In this document: positions 8,230-15,873 of the stretch, piece by piece
How the letters are laid out: each line of letters opens with the position of its first letter
Numbering within the stretch: position 1 is the first letter of the stretch
DNA from: Lachnospiraceae bacterium
GTDB taxonomy: Bacteria; Bacillota; Clostridia; Lachnospirales; Lachnospiraceae
DNA length: 48,717 nt
Assembly (NCBI GenBank): GCA_024695575.1
Contig: JAILHY010000143.1
Location: 1-48,717, forward strand
Direction of reading: 5' to 3'
Notes under the pieces: generated by a model
The model's input: only the letters and a program-made list of their open reading frames with translations
Database searches by the model: none
What the model was told of the DNA's origin: nothing
Translations under genes and position numbers: made by a program

Positions 8230-9099
8230 TTATTTCATTTCAGAAACAACTTTACGAACGATCTCTGCGATCATTGCTTCGTTGATCCCTGCGCCTGCTG
8301 TAGGAACGGAATCGGATCCGGAGTTGCTGAAATCATAGTTGTAACCGGGCATTGTACGCATAACCTCATCGTTGCAGCCACTGCAGTTTCCGCCGCAGTT
8401 GTGGCAGTTGTCCTTGCCTGCATTCAGGCACACATTCGCGGGATGCTTACCGGGCATACCGAATTTACGTCTGATCTCGTAAAGCTTCTTGATGTTAGCC
8501 TTGTCGAATTCCTTGGGTCCGCCGAGCATCTTTGACTTGTAAAGGAGCTCTGCATAGAACTCAACGCTCTCCATCTTGTGATATGCTGCAAGAAGGTCTG
8601 TAGACCAGGAAAGAGCGCCGTGGCTCTCAAGTAATACAGCATCAAAGTAAGGAAGGTATTTCTCAAGATTGTCGGGGATCTCCATGGTTGAAGGAGTACC
8701 GTACTCAGCGATGGGCACGCAGCCAAGAGAAATAACGGCTTCGGGCATGATGGGCTGAGTAAGGGGAATTCCCGCAATGGCAAAAGAAGTTGCAAATGTG
8801 GGATGAGCGTGTACTACGGCACCTACATCGGGGCGCTTCTCATATACGCGCATGTGCATCTTTATTTCACTTGAAGGCTTGAAGCCCTTGTTAGCCTGGA
8901 TAACATTTCCTTTTTCATCAACCTTGCAGATATATTCGGGAGTCATAAATCCCTTGGATACGCCGGTAGGTGTACAAAGAAACTCGTGGTCGTTAAGCTT
9001 AACGGAGATATTACCGTCGTTGGCTGCAACCATGTTTCTGTTGTAGATTCTTTTACCGATGTCACAGATCTGTTTCTTGATTTCCATTTCGTTTACCAT
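8230..9099 (-). CDS. Class II sugar-phosphate aldolase (fuculose/rhamnulose-1-phosphate) with Cys-rich linker and C-terminal encapsulation peptide
   Basis: 289-residue enzyme cleaving a 6-deoxy-ketose 1-phosphate to DHAP and lactaldehyde. Residues 1-210 match FucA/AraD-like class II aldolases: NDGNISVKL, the phosphate site TPTGVSKG, catalytic SSEIKMH, zinc ligands in VVHAHPTFA and LLESHGALS. It is about 70 residues longer than FucA. The extension has seven cysteines within about 30 residues (motif CHNCGGNCSGC near residues 232-242), a Gly/Ser linker, and a terminal helix (NEAMIAEIVRKVVSEMK) resembling an encapsulation peptide. Adjacency to rhaB suggests rhamnulose-1-phosphate as substrate; fuculose-1-phosphate cannot be excluded. 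RBS AGGAGGAATAT. Confidence 0.9.
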   Translation of the reverse strand: MVNEMEIKKQICDIGKRIYNRNMVAANDGNISVKLNDHEFLCTPTGVSKGFMTPEYICKVDEKGNVIQANKGFKPSSEIKMHMRVYEKRPDVGAVVHAHPTFATSFAIAGIPLTQPIMPEAVISLGCVPIAEYGTPSTMEIPDNLEKYLPYFDAVLLESHGALSWSTDLLAAYHKMESVEFYAELLYKSKMLGGPKEFDKANIKKLYEIRRKFGMPGKHPANVCLNAGKDNCHNCGGNCSGCNDEVMRTMPGYNYDFSNSGSDSVPTAGAGINEAMIAEIVRKVVSEMK

Positions 9100-9126
9100 T
9101 TTTATATTCCTCCTGCATTTAATGCT

Positions 9127-9193
9127 TCTTAAGATCCTTCGGCTGACTTACGTCATCTCATATTCATTCGATGACCATGCTCAGGATGACGTG
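9127..9193. repeat. REP-like palindromic element inside the BMC operon
   Basis: The 127-base gap between the GTPase and aldolase genes is unusually long for this operon. Read on the minus strand it has CGTCATCCTGAGC at one end and GCCGAAGGATCTTAAG at the other, with a perfect 8-bp inverted repeat ACGTCATC/GATGACGT at 9150-9157 and 9185-9192. The CATCCTGAGC...GAAGGATCTT signature is, as far as I recall, that of dispersed extragenic repeats in many bacterial genomes. It may be a neutral insertion or may form an mRNA hairpin that sets relative expression of the genes on either side. Confidence 0.55.
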
Positions 9194-9226
9194 CCCTTTA
9201 CAGGCCTCATTAATAGTTCTGTCGAT

Positions 9227-9658
9227 TTAGTTCTCTTCTTTTAAATAATTTAATATATCTCCTACGCCCTCTCCTTTAAGGGAGTTAACGTGAAATATCT
9301 TTTTGCAGCCCGCGATGGAAAGCCATCTGTCCGCAAGCGGGATATTGGCATCCGGCAGGTCGATCTTGGTCACGATTCCGATGCACTCCCTGTTGGCCTG
9401 TGCCGTTACATTCGGCGGGAACAGTGAGTAAGGTTCGTTGGCAGCAACCAGGATTCCCACCACATCGGCTTCGTAGGTGTAAAGCGCAAGGGCTTTACCG
9501 AGCCTGTGGCTCTGTGCGTATTCACCCGGGGTATCGATAAAGCTTTCATAGTGCTTGACATCCTGGGTCTTGTAATACCTGATCTCTTCACCCTTAAGCG
9601 CCTGGGTGAGAGTGGTCTTTCCGGACATTGACCGTCCCATGAGTATGAGTTTCTTCAT
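9227..9658 (-). CDS. EutP/PduV-like small GTPase
   Basis: 143-residue P-loop protein with GRSMSGKTTLTQ (Walker A), DTPGEY (G3) and VTKIDLPDA (G4, NKxD-like TKID). EutP/PduV proteins accompany microcompartments and have been linked to their positioning or to acyl-kinase activity. The exact job here is not shown by the sequence. Start overlaps the stop of the PduU-like gene (ATGA), so the two are translationally coupled. Length is typical. Confidence 0.87.
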   Translation of the reverse strand: MKKLILMGRSMSGKTTLTQALKGEEIRYYKTQDVKHYESFIDTPGEYAQSHRLGKALALYTYEADVVGILVAANEPYSLFPPNVTAQANRECIGIVTKIDLPDANIPLADRWLSIAGCKKIFHVNSLKGEGVGDILNYLKEEN

Positions 9659-10023
9659 GTTTTGGTAATCTCACAGACGTTGTACCTGAGTCTGTCTCTC
9701 GTGTAATCGAGCATGGCGTGCATGGAAGCCTCGACTTCGCTGACGGAGCCCGTGATTATAAGTGATCCGCTGAAGCGATCCACAAATCCCAGTGTGATAC
9801 CGCTGGCCTTAAGTGCCACATCCGCCATGATTATTGCCGTTTCCGAAGGTGTTACGGTGACGACACCGATAGCAGCCTTGTCATAATCGATCCTCGGGTC
9901 AAGTCCCAGCTTCTCGTAAAGCACCTTGTCGGGGCTTGCAATTATGTGGCAGAGCGTCACCTGACAACCCGGCACATATTCCTGTATTATTCGCATACGA
10001 TCTTCAAGACCGGTTATTTCCAT
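9655..10023 (-). CDS. Permuted BMC-H shell protein, PduU/EutS-like
   Basis: 122-residue shell protein with a circularly permuted BMC domain. The N-terminal segment RIIQEYVPGCQVTLCHIIA forms the beta-barrel plug seen in EutS/PduU. AAIGVVTVTPSETAIIMADV and GFVDRFSGSLIITGSVSEVE are family hallmarks. RBS GGAGGTTAACATAAC before the ATG. It sits directly after the activase and before the GTPase, the same neighbours as in other fucose/rhamnose GRM loci. Confidence 0.92.
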   Translation of the reverse strand: MEITGLEDRMRIIQEYVPGCQVTLCHIIASPDKVLYEKLGLDPRIDYDKAAIGVVTVTPSETAIIMADVALKASGITLGFVDRFSGSLIITGSVSEVEASMHAMLDYTRDRLRYNVCEITKT

Positions 10024-10038
10024 GTTATGTTAACCTCC

Positions 10039-10830
10039 TCATCCACCTATGTGGCACACAAGCTTCGACACGTGCTCCACCTGTTTCTTGAGCATTTCCA
10101 TGTGCTCTGCGGTGGGTGTCTCGATATTGCCCATAGGGTAAGGTCTGTTCAATCCTTCGTACTTTCCTTCTCCGTATCTGTGATAGGGAAGAAGGTGTAT
10201 ATCCTTAACTCCCGGAAGTGAATCCGCAAATCTCGCTATCCCTGCTATTTCCTCGGGAGTATCGTTAAAGGTGGGGATCACGGGAACTCTCACTATAAGT
10301 CTCGTAAGCCCGCTCAGTGCTGTCTTTCTTGCATTTTCAAGCATCAGGTCGTTTCTTTTGCCGCAGAACTTCTCGTGCTTAGCGGGATCCGTATGCTTAA
10401 TGTCAAACAAATATGTATCAAGGTAAGGAAGAATACTTTCGATAACCTTAAAATCCGCAAATCCCATGGATTCCATAGCCGTGTTGATTCCACGGCGCTT
10501 GGCTTCTTTTAACAAGGCCTTCGCGAAATCAGGCTGAAGAAGGCTTTCTCCGCCGGAAAGGGTCAATCCTCCGCCGCTTCTGTAGTAATACTGCCTGTCA
10601 CGTTCAACGATATCCATGACTTCGGCGACGGTCACATCCCTTCCCACGGTCTTAGGTTCTCCAAGTACCGTCATGGTCTCGATCTCGTGACTCTGGGATT
10701 CGGGATTGCAGCACCACTTACAGCGCATTGCACAGCCCTTAAGGAACACTATTGTGCGAATTCCAATCCCATCGTGGATGCTGTATCTCTGTATGTCAAA
10801 GATCCTTCCTTTAACTTCCAAATCGTCCAT
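10039..10830 (-). CDS. Glycyl radical enzyme activase (radical SAM)
   Basis: 263-residue radical SAM enzyme that installs the glycyl radical on the neighbouring dehydratase, using S-adenosylmethionine and a 4Fe-4S cluster. Cluster ligands are in KGCAMRCKWCCNPES (CxxxCxxC), and the SAM-binding GGLTLSGGE motif follows. Many dehydratase activases of this class carry a ferredoxin-like insert with two extra clusters after the CxxxCxxC motif; here that insert is absent and the chain goes straight from NPES to LTLSGGE in about 50 residues. Start ATG 10830 has RBS GGAAGG; a longer frame reaches into the dehydratase gene. It is 19 bases downstream of the dehydratase. Confidence 0.92.
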   Translation of the reverse strand: MDDLEVKGRIFDIQRYSIHDGIGIRTIVFLKGCAMRCKWCCNPESQSHEIETMTVLGEPKTVGRDVTVAEVMDIVERDRQYYYRSGGGLTLSGGESLLQPDFAKALLKEAKRRGINTAMESMGFADFKVIESILPYLDTYLFDIKHTDPAKHEKFCGKRNDLMLENARKTALSGLTRLIVRVPVIPTFNDTPEEIAGIARFADSLPGVKDIHLLPYHRYGEGKYEGLNRPYPMGNIETPTAEHMEMLKKQVEHVSKLVCHIGG

Positions 10831-10849
10831 TCTGTGCCTTCCGTACTTT

Positions 10850-13378
10850 CTATCTGTTAAAAGCCTGCTCAGTACGTCTGATGATATCATCCTGAAGGCT
10901 CTTGGAAAGGGTGGTAAACAACGCGGAGTAACCTGCGACCCTTACCACCAGGTGTCTGTAATTCTCAGGATGTTTCTGTGCATCGAGAAGTGTTTCTCTC
11001 GACACCACGTTGAACTGCATGTGCATTCCCTTCTTGTCAAAGAAGGTGCGTATCAGATCAACGAATTTGTGAAGTCCTTCGTCACCCGCGAGGGCACTTG
11101 GATGGAACTTCTGGTTGAAAAGTGTTCCGTTGCTTGCGATCCCGTGATCAAGCTTGGCTACGGAATTGGCACAGGCCGTTGGACCGTTCACATCGTTGCC
11201 TGCTGTAGGTGAAACACCGTCTGCTATCGGCATTCCCGCCAGACGACCGTCGGGAGTTGCACCGGTTGCGGCTCCTAAAGGCACATTGGCGGATACGGGA
11301 TATAATCCGGCCTGGAACCTTCCGCCCCTGGGATTTCTGTAATTAAGAAGGGGCCTTGTATAGGTATAAGCCACATCTCTTGCAAAGAGATCGACTTCAT
11401 CGATATCGTTACCAAATTTGGGAACTTCCTTAATAAGCTTAAGGATCCTGTCAAAGTTTTCTCTGTCCGCATCCGATACGGATTCGGAAAGGACCTTCTC
11501 CGTAAGCGCCTTCACCTGCATGGGATCGGGAGTTACGCCCTGACGAACAAACTCGGAAGCGATACGCCCCGCAAATTCACGGATGACCGGAGCCGGAGTG
11601 CCCTTGCCGTAGTTAAAAAGAAGGGCTTTCTTAAGCTCTGCCATGGTGATTTTCTTTTGCTCGTAAACAAGTGTCTTAATGGCGTAGAGCGAATCTGCCA
11701 TGTTGGCGATACCAAATCCCTGAGGGCCCGTGAAATTATATACACAACCGCCCTGCTCGGGAGTAAGTCCCCGTTTCATGCAGTCATCAAGAAGACTTGC
11801 AAGGAAAGGAAGGGGTACAAGCTCTGCATGAGCCTTATCTATTGAATTGTCAGCATTTACAAGAAGTGAAATAAAGTAATTCTGCTGAGTCTTATATGCA
11901 TCGTAGAATTCGTCGAAGGTCTTGAAATCCTCCACATTGCCGGTGTGAGGACCGATCTGCTCTCCCGCATCCTCACCGTCTGAGAATACAAGTTCAAGAG
12001 GTCTGCACATGTTGTAGAACGCTGCATCGTGCCAGCCCATGGTCTTGCCGGCTTTCTGAGGTTCCACGCAGCCGATGATGTCGTAATCTCTTGCTTCCTG
12101 TAAGGTAAGTCCCATGCTCATAAGCGAAGGGATGATGACTTCGTCGTTGTAATATGCGGGAAGTCCGATTCCCGTGCGGGTAAGCTCTGCCGCCCTCATG
12201 AGAAGTTCGTAAGGCGAACCGTTCCATACTCTGATGGACAAAGAAGGCATGGGCAGAAATACGTGCATTGATGCGTCTATACACATGAAGGAAAGGTCGT
12301 TGGTGCCATCGAGACCGTTCTCGTGCTGTCCGCCGACAATCATGTTCTGGAACAGGCTGTATCCGGCAAATCCCTTGGCGCTTTCCGCATCACGGCATTT
12401 ATTCAGGTCGTTTAATTTCACAAATACGCAATCTATAAGTTCCTGGGCAAAATCTCTTGTAATCGCGCCCTTGTCCATGTCAGCCTTGAAATAAGGGAAC
12501 ATGTACCGGTCGAATCGTCCGGGTGAAATTGAATGTCCGGATGACTCAAGCTGCAAGAGCTGCTGTACGAACCAGAAGCTCTGACAGGCTTCGTAAAAAC
12601 CGGTGGCAGGTTTCGCAGGTACCCTTGAAAGAACCTCTGCTATCTTTGAAAGCTCTGCCTTGCGTGTCTGATCCGAACACTTATCCGCCATGGCAAGTGC
12701 CAGTTTACGGTATCTTTCCGCATAGGTCATGACCGCGTCACAGCTTATGATCATAGCCTCTAACAGTGTATGTTTCGCTGCATAATCGGCGTCTCCCACG
12801 TTGCAGCATTCCATCTCGGCCTGTGCTTTGGCTTTGATACCTTCAAATCCCAGTTCCAGTACTTCCCAGTATTTGCAGGTAAGATGTCCAACACCGTTGT
12901 AGAAATAGTTGCCCGGTGTGAACATGGCGTGATCGATGGCCTTAAGGGTCTCGGGAGCCATGTAGGAAGCCGCAAGTTCACTGGTGGTCTTACCCTTCCA
13001 GTATCTGTCCGCTTCCTTTATCTCTTTCTTTGCCTTGTCGGAAATATAGAAAGGATCGGCTTCGCGGGTAGCTACGGTATCAAATTCGGCCTCAAGCCAT
13101 TCAAAAGAAAACTCGGGATAAGTCTGACAACCCCTGGGAGCTATGGTCTGTGAACCGACGATAAGCTCGTCGTCACGGATGATAATCGGAATATTCTCTA
13201 AGATATGTTTAAAAGCAAGTGCACGCCTCATTACTATGGGCATACCTTCCGTTGCCTTGTATGACTCGGTGATAAGGACGGCTCGGGATGACTCGATCTC
13301 GGGCATCTTGGCAAAAAGATCGTGAACCAGTTTATCAATACGCTTTGATTTACTGCAACGTGTGCTGTTGAATCCCAT
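10850..13378 (-). CDS. B12-independent propanediol/glycerol dehydratase (glycyl radical enzyme)
   Basis: 842-residue signature enzyme of the microcompartment, dehydrating 1,2-propanediol to propionaldehyde. The thiyl-radical Cys437 and general base Glu439 lie in IIGCVEPQ, and Asp451 (GWHDAAFYN) is spaced from Cys437 exactly as in glycerol dehydratase. His165 (GVGHLTCKYW) and the SSGHSISPGRFD motif supply the other active-site residues. Gly816 in RVAGYSALF is the radical glycine. This set separates it from choline lyase and pyruvate formate-lyase. No encapsulation extension is present at either end, so recruitment must use another route. First gene of the operon, RBS AAGGGAAGT. Confidence 0.95.
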   Translation of the reverse strand: MGFNSTRCSKSKRIDKLVHDLFAKMPEIESSRAVLITESYKATEGMPIVMRRALAFKHILENIPIIIRDDELIVGSQTIAPRGCQTYPEFSFEWLEAEFDTVATREADPFYISDKAKKEIKEADRYWKGKTTSELAASYMAPETLKAIDHAMFTPGNYFYNGVGHLTCKYWEVLELGFEGIKAKAQAEMECCNVGDADYAAKHTLLEAMIISCDAVMTYAERYRKLALAMADKCSDQTRKAELSKIAEVLSRVPAKPATGFYEACQSFWFVQQLLQLESSGHSISPGRFDRYMFPYFKADMDKGAITRDFAQELIDCVFVKLNDLNKCRDAESAKGFAGYSLFQNMIVGGQHENGLDGTNDLSFMCIDASMHVFLPMPSLSIRVWNGSPYELLMRAAELTRTGIGLPAYYNDEVIIPSLMSMGLTLQEARDYDIIGCVEPQKAGKTMGWHDAAFYNMCRPLELVFSDGEDAGEQIGPHTGNVEDFKTFDEFYDAYKTQQNYFISLLVNADNSIDKAHAELVPLPFLASLLDDCMKRGLTPEQGGCVYNFTGPQGFGIANMADSLYAIKTLVYEQKKITMAELKKALLFNYGKGTPAPVIREFAGRIASEFVRQGVTPDPMQVKALTEKVLSESVSDADRENFDRILKLIKEVPKFGNDIDEVDLFARDVAYTYTRPLLNYRNPRGGRFQAGLYPVSANVPLGAATGATPDGRLAGMPIADGVSPTAGNDVNGPTACANSVAKLDHGIASNGTLFNQKFHPSALAGDEGLHKFVDLIRTFFDKKGMHMQFNVVSRETLLDAQKHPENYRHLVVRVAGYSALFTTLSKSLQDDIIRRTEQAFNR

Positions 13379-13396
13379 ACTTCCCTTTCCGTGTTA

Positions 13397-13411
13397 TGAC
13401 CGTTTCGGTCA
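13397..13411. promoter_or_regulatory. 15-bp perfect palindrome in the BMC operon leader
   Basis: TGACCGTTTCGGTCA has 6-bp arms around a 3-base centre, just upstream of the dehydratase ribosome binding site and downstream of the predicted transcription start. It could be a repressor roadblock site or an RNA hairpin. It does not fit the catabolite-responsive element consensus. No matching T-tract follows on the minus strand. Confidence 0.45.
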
Positions 13412-13425
13412 AAAAACCACAAAAA

Positions 13426-13456
13426 ATCAGTCTAAAACTGTTTGTTTCAGACTGAT
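13426..13456 (-). promoter_or_regulatory. Inverted repeat overlapping the -10 box and start site
   Basis: The arms ATCAGTCT/AGACTGAT are perfect and are extended by a further 4 bp after one G-T wobble, with a 5-base loop. It overlaps the last two bases of the -10 element and covers the expected +1. In RNA the hairpin would be followed by a run of six U, so it could be a repressor operator, a weak attenuator, or both. Confidence 0.5.
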
Positions 13457-13483
13457 TATAGTATTGCTTATGGGGGATGTCAA
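13455..13483 (-). promoter_or_regulatory. Perfect sigma-A promoter of the microcompartment operon
   Basis: On the minus strand TTGACA (13478-13483), a spacer of exactly 17 bases and TATAAT (13455-13460). Both hexamers match consensus. It is 77 bases upstream of the dehydratase ATG. Such a strong promoter on a large catabolic operon implies tight repression, which fits the flanking repeats and the operon's DeoR gene. Confidence 0.85.
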
Positions 13484-13486
13484 TAG

Positions 13487-13527
13487 TTTTATGTGGTTTT
13501 ATGTGCGTTTCATGTTGACTTGTGTGG
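13487..13527. promoter_or_regulatory. Four 10-bp phased repeats upstream of the -35 box (candidate DeoR operator)
   Basis: Consecutive units TTTTATGTGG, TTTTATGTGC, GTTTCATGTT and GACTTGTGTGG lie one helical turn apart, immediately upstream of the -35 element. Tandem helically phased repeats are typical of operators of DeoR-family regulators. The link to the operon's DeoR protein is inferred. Confidence 0.5.
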
Positions 13528-13537
13528 TTTTGGACCG

Positions 13538-13597
13538 GTAACCCCGTCCCGGGGGTCCAATGAACCACTAACCCCGTCCCCATAGTCCACTCAGTCG
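13538..13597. repeat. Two copies of a 30-bp GC-rich repeat overlapping the malY-like stop codon
   Basis: TAACCCCGTCCC occurs at 13539-13550 and 13569-13580, exactly 30 bases apart, and the similarity continues to a following GTCCA. The second copy contains the stop codon of the aminotransferase gene and encodes its last few residues. On the minus strand TTGGACC and GGTCCAA (7 bp) flank CCCC/GGGG arms, so the region can fold into a stable hairpin that may stop transcription leaving the operon, although no T-tract follows. Confidence 0.5.
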
Positions 13598-14758
13598 CTC
13601 CAGTGCTTCACGGAGCACCACTCTCGGGCAGGCCACGTTTATTCTCTGGAATCCGGTTCCCGCGTTACCGAATATCTTTCCGCTGTCAAGCCAGAGCTTT
13701 GCTTTATTGATCACCAGATCGTCAAGTTTCTCGGGATCCGGACAGATTCCGCGACAATCAAGCCAGATAAGATAAGTTCCTTCGGTGACACTCTTGCTTA
13801 CTCCCGGCAAGTTTTCTTTTAAGAAACGGTCTGCGAATTCGATGTTACCCGCAATGTAGGATTTGCATGCCTCGTACCACACGTCTCCCGATTCGTAGGC
13901 GGCCCTTGCTGCGGTGATGCCTGCCGCATTTGGTTCATCGTAGCCGGTTTTGTCGATCTCTGCCTTGATCTTTCCGCGTATTTCCTTGTTGGGGATGAAG
14001 ATGTTAGCCTGCTGAAGTCCCGCCAGATTAAAGGTCTTGCTGGGTGAGGTGGCAGTAATTGTGAAATCTTTGTATTCTTCTTTTACCTCCTGAAAAAAAA
14101 CATGCTCTCCCTTAAAAACAAAATCGAAATGGATATCGTCACTGAATACAAAAACTCCGCGGCGCCTGCAGATTTCCCCGACAGCCTCCAGTTCCTCCCT
14201 TGTCCACACTCTTCCCACGGGATTGTGAGGATTGCAGAGAATAAAAAGCTTAACCTTGTTATCCGCTACCTTCCTTTCAAAGTTCTCAAAATCCATTTGA
14301 TATCTGCCGGACTCGTCCCGATAAAGGTCTGAGCTTACGGCCTTTCTGCCGTTTTTAAGGATGAGGGATTTAAAGGGATAATAAACCGGCTCCTGAATGA
14401 TGACCGAATCACCCTCTTTGGTAAGTGCCTTTATGGCCATGGCGATGGCAAAGCTTACACTCGGAGTCTTTACGTGCCACTCTTCCTGTACCGTCCAGTT
14501 GTGGTGTCTTTTCATCCAGCCCGAAACCGCGTCAAAGAAGCCGTCTCCGTGCTGAGTATTGGTGTATCCGTATATATTGTGAAAAGAAAGTCCCGCCAGG
14601 GCGTCCCTTATGTAGGAGCTTGTCTGGAAATCCATGTCCGCAACCCACAAAGGAAGTACCTCCGCGGGATATCCCCTTTTTACGGCAAAATCGTATTTAA
14701 GGCAGCCAGTATTCTTTCTGTTTACTACCCTGTCAAAATCAAGATTTCTTTCAGCCAT
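13568..14758 (-). CDS. MalY/PatB-type PLP C-S lyase (cystathionine beta-lyase)
   Basis: 396-residue fold-type I PLP enzyme. PLP lysine lies in TATSPSKTFNLAGLQ; LPLWVADMDF near the N-terminus, NPHNPVGRVW and SDDIHFDF are hallmarks of the MalY/PatB branch. These enzymes split cystathionine, cystine or S-substituted cysteines into pyruvate, ammonia and a thiol. It is the last gene of the operon, 7 bases after the second PLP lyase. ATG 14758 with GAGGACGAA is chosen over a longer frame that runs into the upstream gene. The operon context supports release of sulfur from imported cysteine derivatives. Confidence 0.88.
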   Translation of the reverse strand: MAERNLDFDRVVNRKNTGCLKYDFAVKRGYPAEVLPLWVADMDFQTSSYIRDALAGLSFHNIYGYTNTQHGDGFFDAVSGWMKRHHNWTVQEEWHVKTPSVSFAIAMAIKALTKEGDSVIIQEPVYYPFKSLILKNGRKAVSSDLYRDESGRYQMDFENFERKVADNKVKLFILCNPHNPVGRVWTREELEAVGEICRRRGVFVFSDDIHFDFVFKGEHVFFQEVKEEYKDFTITATSPSKTFNLAGLQQANIFIPNKEIRGKIKAEIDKTGYDEPNAAGITAARAAYESGDVWYEACKSYIAGNIEFADRFLKENLPGVSKSVTEGTYLIWLDCRGICPDPEKLDDLVINKAKLWLDSGKIFGNAGTGFQRINVACPRVVLREALERLSGLWGRG

Positions 14759-14765
14759 TTCGTCC

Positions 14766-15863
14766 TCACTTTGCTTCAAAAGCCTGCTTAAGATCGGCAA
14801 TTATGTCATTCGCTGATTCGATCCCCACCGACATTCTAAGTAACCTATCGTTTATTCCAAGCTTTTCTTTCTGGGTCACGGGTACATCCGGATGGGTCTG
14901 GACCGTCGGATAGGTAAGAAGGCTCTCCGTTCCCCCAAGGCTTTCCGCGAAGGTTATAAGCTTAATGTTCTTAAGTATCGAAACCGCCTTTTCTTTTGAC
15001 TTAACGTAAAAAGAAACCATTCCGCTTCCCACATAGAAAACTTCCGAAACCTCTGACTGACCCTTAAGCCACTCACTTACCCTCTCCGCGTTTTCTTTGT
15101 GGCGTTCCATGCGAACGGAAAGAGTCTTAAGCCCCCTAAGGCAGAGCCAGCATTCAAAGGGTCCGAGAGTTGCTCCCGTGGTCTTGGAAAGAAGCCTGTA
15201 ATCCGCAGCCAGTTCACTGTCTGCAACGCACAGGAAACCGCATACCGTATCATTGTGACCGCAAAGATATTTGGTGCCTGAATGGATCACCACATCAGCT
15301 CCTTCTTTTATGGGATTTTGAAAATAAGGAGTCATGAAGGTATTGTCAACGCATACCAGAATCTTACGTTCATGGGCGATCTTCGCTACCGCCTCAATAT
15401 CCGTCACCTGCATCATGGGATTGGTAGGAGTTTCAAAGTAAACTGCTTTCGTATTGTCTTTAATGAGTTTCCGTAAGCCTTTCGGGTCCGTAGTGTCCGC
15501 ATATTCGATCTCGAGCCCGTTCTTTTTAGCGATGCGGTCAAACAGTCTCACGGTGCCGCCGTAAAGATCCTCTCCGCAGATAATGTGGTCTCCGGGTGCG
15601 AATCTGTCAAAGAAACATGATAATGCCGCCATGCCCGATGAAAAAGCAATTGAATCACAAGCCCCTTCAAGGGAGCTGACGGTTTCTTCAAGATATTGTC
15701 TGGTAGGATTGGATTCCCTGGAATAATCAAACCCCGTAGGATTGTGTCCCGGGGTCAGATGGGAAAAAGAAGCGGTTTGATAGATTGGATAACTGATCGC
15801 GAAATTACTGTCTTCGTTTTTGTGCTCGCTTCCGTGTATACATCGTGTTTCTATGGAATACAT
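14766..15863 (-). CDS. Cys/Met metabolism PLP enzyme (cystathionine gamma-lyase/gamma-synthase family)
   Basis: 365-residue enzyme of the MetB/MetC/MGL family, slightly shorter than the usual 380-400. PLP lysine is in VIHSGTKYLCGHND; ISYPIYQTASF, YSRESNPTRQYLEE and TPTNPMMQVTDIEA fit the family, as does the end segment SLGGTESLLTYP. It cannot be assigned to synthase or lyase by motif alone. With the adjacent MalY-type lyase and a cysteine-type uptake system, a gamma-lyase or S-alkylcysteine lyase role is favoured. RBS AGGAGTTATCTT. Confidence 0.85.
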   Translation of the reverse strand: MYSIETRCIHGSEHKNEDSNFAISYPIYQTASFSHLTPGHNPTGFDYSRESNPTRQYLEETVSSLEGACDSIAFSSGMAALSCFFDRFAPGDHIICGEDLYGGTVRLFDRIAKKNGLEIEYADTTDPKGLRKLIKDNTKAVYFETPTNPMMQVTDIEAVAKIAHERKILVCVDNTFMTPYFQNPIKEGADVVIHSGTKYLCGHNDTVCGFLCVADSELAADYRLLSKTTGATLGPFECWLCLRGLKTLSVRMERHKENAERVSEWLKGQSEVSEVFYVGSGMVSFYVKSKEKAVSILKNIKLITFAESLGGTESLLTYPTVQTHPDVPVTQKEKLGINDRLLRMSVGIESANDIIADLKQAFEAK

Positions 15864-15873
15864 AAGATAACTC

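Noticed and set aside
13397-13411. Possible catabolite responsive element
   Set aside because: The palindrome TGACCGTTTCGGTCA lacks the TGNAANCG core of cre sites, so I list it only as an unassigned palindrome.
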